Below the pieces are notes generated by a model. It was not told where the DNA came from. It saw only the letters and a program-made list of their open reading frames with translations, and made no database searches. From Microcoleus sp. LEGE 07076 (GTDB lineage Bacteria > Cyanobacteriota > Cyanobacteriia > Cyanobacteriales > Microcoleaceae), in the NCBI RefSeq assembly GCF_015207455.1, contig NZ_JADEWV010000049.1:1-36960 (forward strand): 36,960 nucleotides of DNA. Direction: 5' to 3'. A program made the translations under genes and the position numbers. Shown here one piece after another: positions 34,487 to 36,960 of this stretch. Position 1 is the stretch's first letter; every line of letters begins with the position of its first letter.

Positions 34487-36440
34487 TCCCGCCCGCTGTA
34501 CTGTTGAGAGTACCGCTTTTGCTGGTGACTACATCGGCAAGATTGTCAATAATTGTAGTTGGGACTTGAGAAGTGGGTTGGGAACTATTGTTGTTAGCTC
34601 TATTGGGATCGAAAGTGCTGGAATCGGTATAGGCGGTGTTGGTTAAAGATGTGCCTAGTGTGGCGGGAACTGTGGCGGTGATGGTGCGGATAACGCTATT
34701 ACCGTTAAGGAGAGTCGGAATCACCGGCCAGATGACATTCCTGGTAGCAGGGTTGTATGTGCCACCGTTGTCAGCGCTGACGAAAGTTAAGCCGGCAGGC
34801 AGCGGATCTTGAATGAGGACGCTTTCGGCGCTGTCTGGCCCATTATTTGTGGAGGTAATAGTGTAAGTAATGGTGCTGTTGGGGAGGGCGTACAGCGGGC
34901 CTTTTTTAACAACGGAAACGTCGGCTTGGAGTGTAGGCTCATCTATACTTTCGACGAGGATGTTGTTGACTTCGTGAATGTTTGTACTTGGCCCTGTAGA
35001 AGCTGCAAAGCCAAATTTGAAATTAGGTGGTACGGCTCCATTTACTGATGCCAAATTTGTGATGTCGATCAGTGTTTCGTTGGCATCAAATGTGCCGTTG
35101 TTGTTCAAGTCTAAGGCAACTGAAAGACGGTTTGGTGTTGCGGAACTCGCCGGAAATAATGTGATCTGGACAGTTCTTTTAGCCTCACTGCGAATGCTTG
35201 TATTTGTGTTAATTGTTGTATTATCTATCCCACCGGGAACAAAAGCTCTAGTTAAAAAATTATAAGATGTGCTTTCGTTGCCTCTAATCCCTACTGAATC
35301 CTCTTGCCTGTCTGCAAAGCCACCTACTTTTCCCCCTGACACAGCAGAAAAATTACCAAACTCATCTAATCCGATACCTAAATAACCTCCTACAATACCG
35401 GGTGTAGCATTCCTTTGAGCGTAGCCGAGAGAGCCACCAAAGCCTCCGGCTGCTGTTGGCGTAGCCGTTCCGTCAATGAGGAAAAAACTTGTGCCATCGG
35501 CACCAGCAGGAGTGGTGCCTCCAGGGGCCGCATTAGAGTCCGTACTTATGTTATAGGAAAAGAAATCAAAGGTAACTCTCACACCCCCAGTGGCAGAGAT
35601 GGGGTTGTTATAGATGACAAAAGCTGCTTGATTCTTCGCGTTTGATGTTAACCTTAAAGCGCCGTCGTTGGCAGCATCGTTATTTCCTAAAGCGGGAATA
35701 ACGCCGTTGGGGTTGGCAGCACCTGCGGTTAAACCTGGGTTAGCAGATGAGTCAGCAATTCCATAGATCCAAGGCCCGACTACTGTTGGATTTTTAAAGT
35801 CTTCAGTTACTAAGGTAGCCAGGACTGAGGTGTAGGCTTCTAGGACTTCTGTTTCAAAGGCTAGTTCGGCATTGATTTGTCCTGTGGTAATTTCTAATTT
35901 CCAGTCGCCTCCTAGTGCTGCGCTTCCAGTTGGGTTTTGGGATGCTGCAATATTTGCTCCGGTGAATTCGCTGATTTTTTGTATAAATTTAATGCCGGAT
36001 TTGCCTGCGGCTATGTTGCAGCCGTAAAGTAGAATGCTGGCGGATTCGCTGAGGGCTTTTCTCCACTGCTGCAATTGGTTGCTGTGGGTTTCTAGCCGAT
36101 CGAGATTTAGTTCGGTTGAGCCGATCGCGATTGCTGCTTTTCTACCGTGAGAGACTACGTGCAGGCTGTCGATGTTGCGGCGCTGACGCAAAATTTCGGT
36201 GATTTGGTCGATCGCTTCCCTAGTTTCACTGAGTACAAATACTTCGGTTCCTGCTTTGATGCCACCGATCAATTGCTCGTAGTTTTCTACTCTGGAGTCA
36301 ACTACCACTAGAGATTTTTTTACTTCAGGCTCTGCTTTGGAGCTTGATTTTTCCAAAAAAAAGTTGTTTTTAGTGGTCATATTTTGAGATTCAGGTATTT
36401 TTACGGCAGACAAATAGGACATTTCGGGGATCGTTTTCAT
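34110..36440 (-). CDS. N-terminal part of frameshifted giant protein: DUF4347, lectin-like, DUF11 repeats
   Basis: The 776-aa frame begins with about 40 poorly conserved residues and then DUF4347 (about 42-209) with H98 in V-V-S-H-G, C141 in L-L-Y-G-C-N-I-A and junction L-A-T at 207-209. Residues about 212-510 look like an L-type (legume-like) bacterial lectin domain: G-A-D-G-T-S-F-F-L-I-D-G, G-G-Y-L-G-I-G-L-D-E-F-G-N and F-K-F-G-F-A-A-S-T-G. Two DUF11 modules follow (about 515-640 and 640-755), with D-V-x-x-x-K-x-G and N-N-G-P-x-x-A-x-x-V. The frame ends abruptly at S-K-S-G-L-L-Q-V-H-R-A-G. The aligned sister module shows one base is missing here, and the continuation lies in the frame ending at 29887. 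Restored, the gene would encode about 2180 residues. A later ATG (residue 21) is a possible start. Role inferred: exported glycan-binding adhesin-type surface protein. Confidence 0.85.
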   Translation of the reverse strand: MKTIPEMSYLSAVKIPESQNMTTKNNFFLEKSSSKAEPEVKKSLVVVDSRVENYEQLIGGIKAGTEVFVLSETREAIDQITEILRQRRNIDSLHVVSHGRKAAIAIGSTELNLDRLETHSNQLQQWRKALSESASILLYGCNIAAGKSGIKFIQKISEFTGANIAASQNPTGSAALGGDWKLEITTGQINAELAFETEVLEAYTSVLATLVTEDFKNPTVVGPWIYGIADSSANPGLTAGAANPNGVIPALGNNDAANDGALRLTSNAKNQAAFVIYNNPISATGGVRVTFDFFSYNISTDSNAAPGGTTPAGADGTSFFLIDGTATPTAAGGFGGSLGYAQRNATPGIVGGYLGIGLDEFGNFSAVSGGKVGGFADRQEDSVGIRGNESTSYNFLTRAFVPGGIDNTTINTNTSIRSEAKRTVQITLFPASSATPNRLSVALDLNNNGTFDANETLIDITNLASVNGAVPPNFKFGFAASTGPSTNIHEVNNILVESIDEPTLQADVSVVKKGPLYALPNSTITYTITSTNNGPDSAESVLIQDPLPAGLTFVSADNGGTYNPATRNVIWPVIPTLLNGNSVIRTITATVPATLGTSLTNTAYTDSSTFDPNRANNNSSQPTSQVPTTIIDNLADVVTSKSGTLNSTAGGTVSYTIVTQNNGPSTADNVTITDSIVPGLTGVSISDSGTYNSITGIVTFPLVTLTNTNSVTRSISFIAPASGSVSNTARSGSSTPDPTPENNDGTAPGASVTTTLTPSADVITSKSGLLQVHRAG
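34137..34139 (-). other. Frameshift site (one base missing)
   Basis: On the coding strand this reads AGC GGG CT where the sister DUF11 module needs one more base. Restoring GGGG in place of GGG gives S-K-S-G-A-T-S-S-A-P-G-G-I-V-S-Y-T-I, aligned to S-K-S-G-T-L-N-S-T-A-G-G-T-V-S-Y-T-I in the sister module at 34487-34530. A homopolymer run is a typical place for either a sequencing error or a real slippage mutation. Confidence 0.75.
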
Positions 36441-36540
36441 TATTCGCTGATTTACTTATCAGTTCTAACCTACCCTTTGGGAAAAAGTTGATAAACAACA
36501 AAATATAAATTTTTAATAAGTTTTTCGTAGAAATAAAATA

Positions 36541-36580
36541 AATACTTACGTGTATTTGTTTACAAAAAATACTTACGTGT
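36541..36580. promoter_or_regulatory. Direct repeat AATACTTACGTGT x2
   Basis: Two exact 13-bp copies, 36541-36553 and 36568-36580, start 27 bp apart, in AT-rich DNA about 100-140 bp upstream of the giant DUF4347 gene. The spacing is between two and three helical turns, compatible with a regulator site, but no regulator is known. Confidence 0.3.
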
Positions 36581-36767
36581 GTTTTTTTGAGTTTAAATTT
36601 TAGGAAAAAAGAGGACGGGAAATACTCTGGCGCCTCTGCCGCAAAAAAGTGACCTATCAGTGCAAAGCTTTGACAGGCAAAGGTTTTCAGACTTTGAATT
36701 CAAAATTTAAGTCTGATTCTTTTTGAGAATAGAGTATGCCAGAACCTTGAGAGCGCGATCGCCCGCT

Positions 36768-36893
36768 ATACAAAATCCGGCTTTAATACCCCCCTTTGTT
36801 TTTTGGGTTTCTCTAGAGTCAAACCGCAGTTTCTCTAAGACAGGTTTCAAGCGCCAATTTTTATAAAGAGGTTTCTCTAGCCGGATTTAGTAT
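36768..36893. mobile_element. Candidate 126-bp MITE
   Basis: ATACAAAATCCGGCT (36768-36782) and AGCCGGATTTAGTAT (36879-36893) are inverted copies with one mismatch. The interior is non-coding and CT-rich. Size and terminal repeats fit a non-autonomous element; no target duplication is obvious. Confidence 0.4.
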
Positions 36894-36960
36894 TACTTAC
36901 GCAATCCTGAAAAAGGCAGTGATTTCGGTAACGCGACGGTAATTAGTACGGTTGCAAGTG

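Larger units (their letters stand above)
36441..36960. other. Spacer upstream of the giant gene; direct repeats and candidate MITE
   Basis: No gene is supported. AT-rich DNA next to the start should contain the promoter. It carries two copies of AATACTTACGTGT (36541-36553 and 36568-36580, 27 bp apart) that could be protein-binding sites. A small inverted-repeat element lies at 36768-36893. 36600-36760 shows nothing recognisable apart from a HIP1 octamer (36755-36762). Confidence 0.5.

Overview
The window looks like chromosome of a filamentous, Oscillatoriales-type cyanobacterium (Microcoleus/Oscillatoria-like). The pointers are frequent HIP1 octamers (GCGATCGC), heptameric tandem repeats between genes, several families of GC-rich palindromic repeats, long non-coding spacers and very large multidomain sensor and secreted proteins. 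The genus is inferred from style; no marker gene is present.

Layout. (1) 1-7470, minus strand: a cluster of DUF4347 proteins. There is a partial gene running off the left edge, a complete 1092-aa gene (DUF4347, parallel beta-helix, Thr/Pro/Ala linker, RTX calcium-binding repeats, shared C-terminal domain), and a decayed third copy. (2) 7933-11264: a conserved hypothetical membrane protein (minus) and a PMT/ArnT-type membrane glycosyltransferase (plus). (3) 11265-12000: a spacer made mostly of dispersed and tandem repeats. (4) 12001-16566: a 1521-aa hybrid histidine kinase (CHASE4, HAMP, PAS, GAF, HisKA, HATPase, two receivers, HPt) whose second receiver carries an in-frame repeat insertion. 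(5) 17569-20670: a 1033-aa membrane protein built from seven or eight copies of a roughly 72-residue helical repeat. (6) 21334-23569: an FAD-dependent oxidoreductase convergent with a PlsC-like acyltransferase. (7) 23840-27325: a receiver, GAF, histidine kinase, receiver and class III adenylate cyclase fusion. (8) 28987-29607: a GNAT acetyltransferase. (9) 29887-36440: a giant fourth DUF4347 gene (lectin-like, DUF11, cadherin-like and RTX modules) broken into two frames by a single missing base near 34137.

The window is bracketed by secreted, calcium-binding DUF4347/RTX proteins. These keep identical end caps and exchange their middle modules (beta-helix versus lectin/DUF11/cadherin-like). 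This suggests a modular family of exported surface or adhesion proteins with an N-terminal domain that has a protease-like His-Cys pair. The two giant kinases are orphan sensors: nothing in the window shows what they control. No rRNA, tRNA, CRISPR array or intact transposase was seen. The strongest leads are the DUF4347 His/Cys and LAT junction pattern, the frameshifted giant gene with its two-level repeat structure, the repeat insertion inside a receiver domain, and the uncharacterised repeat membrane protein.
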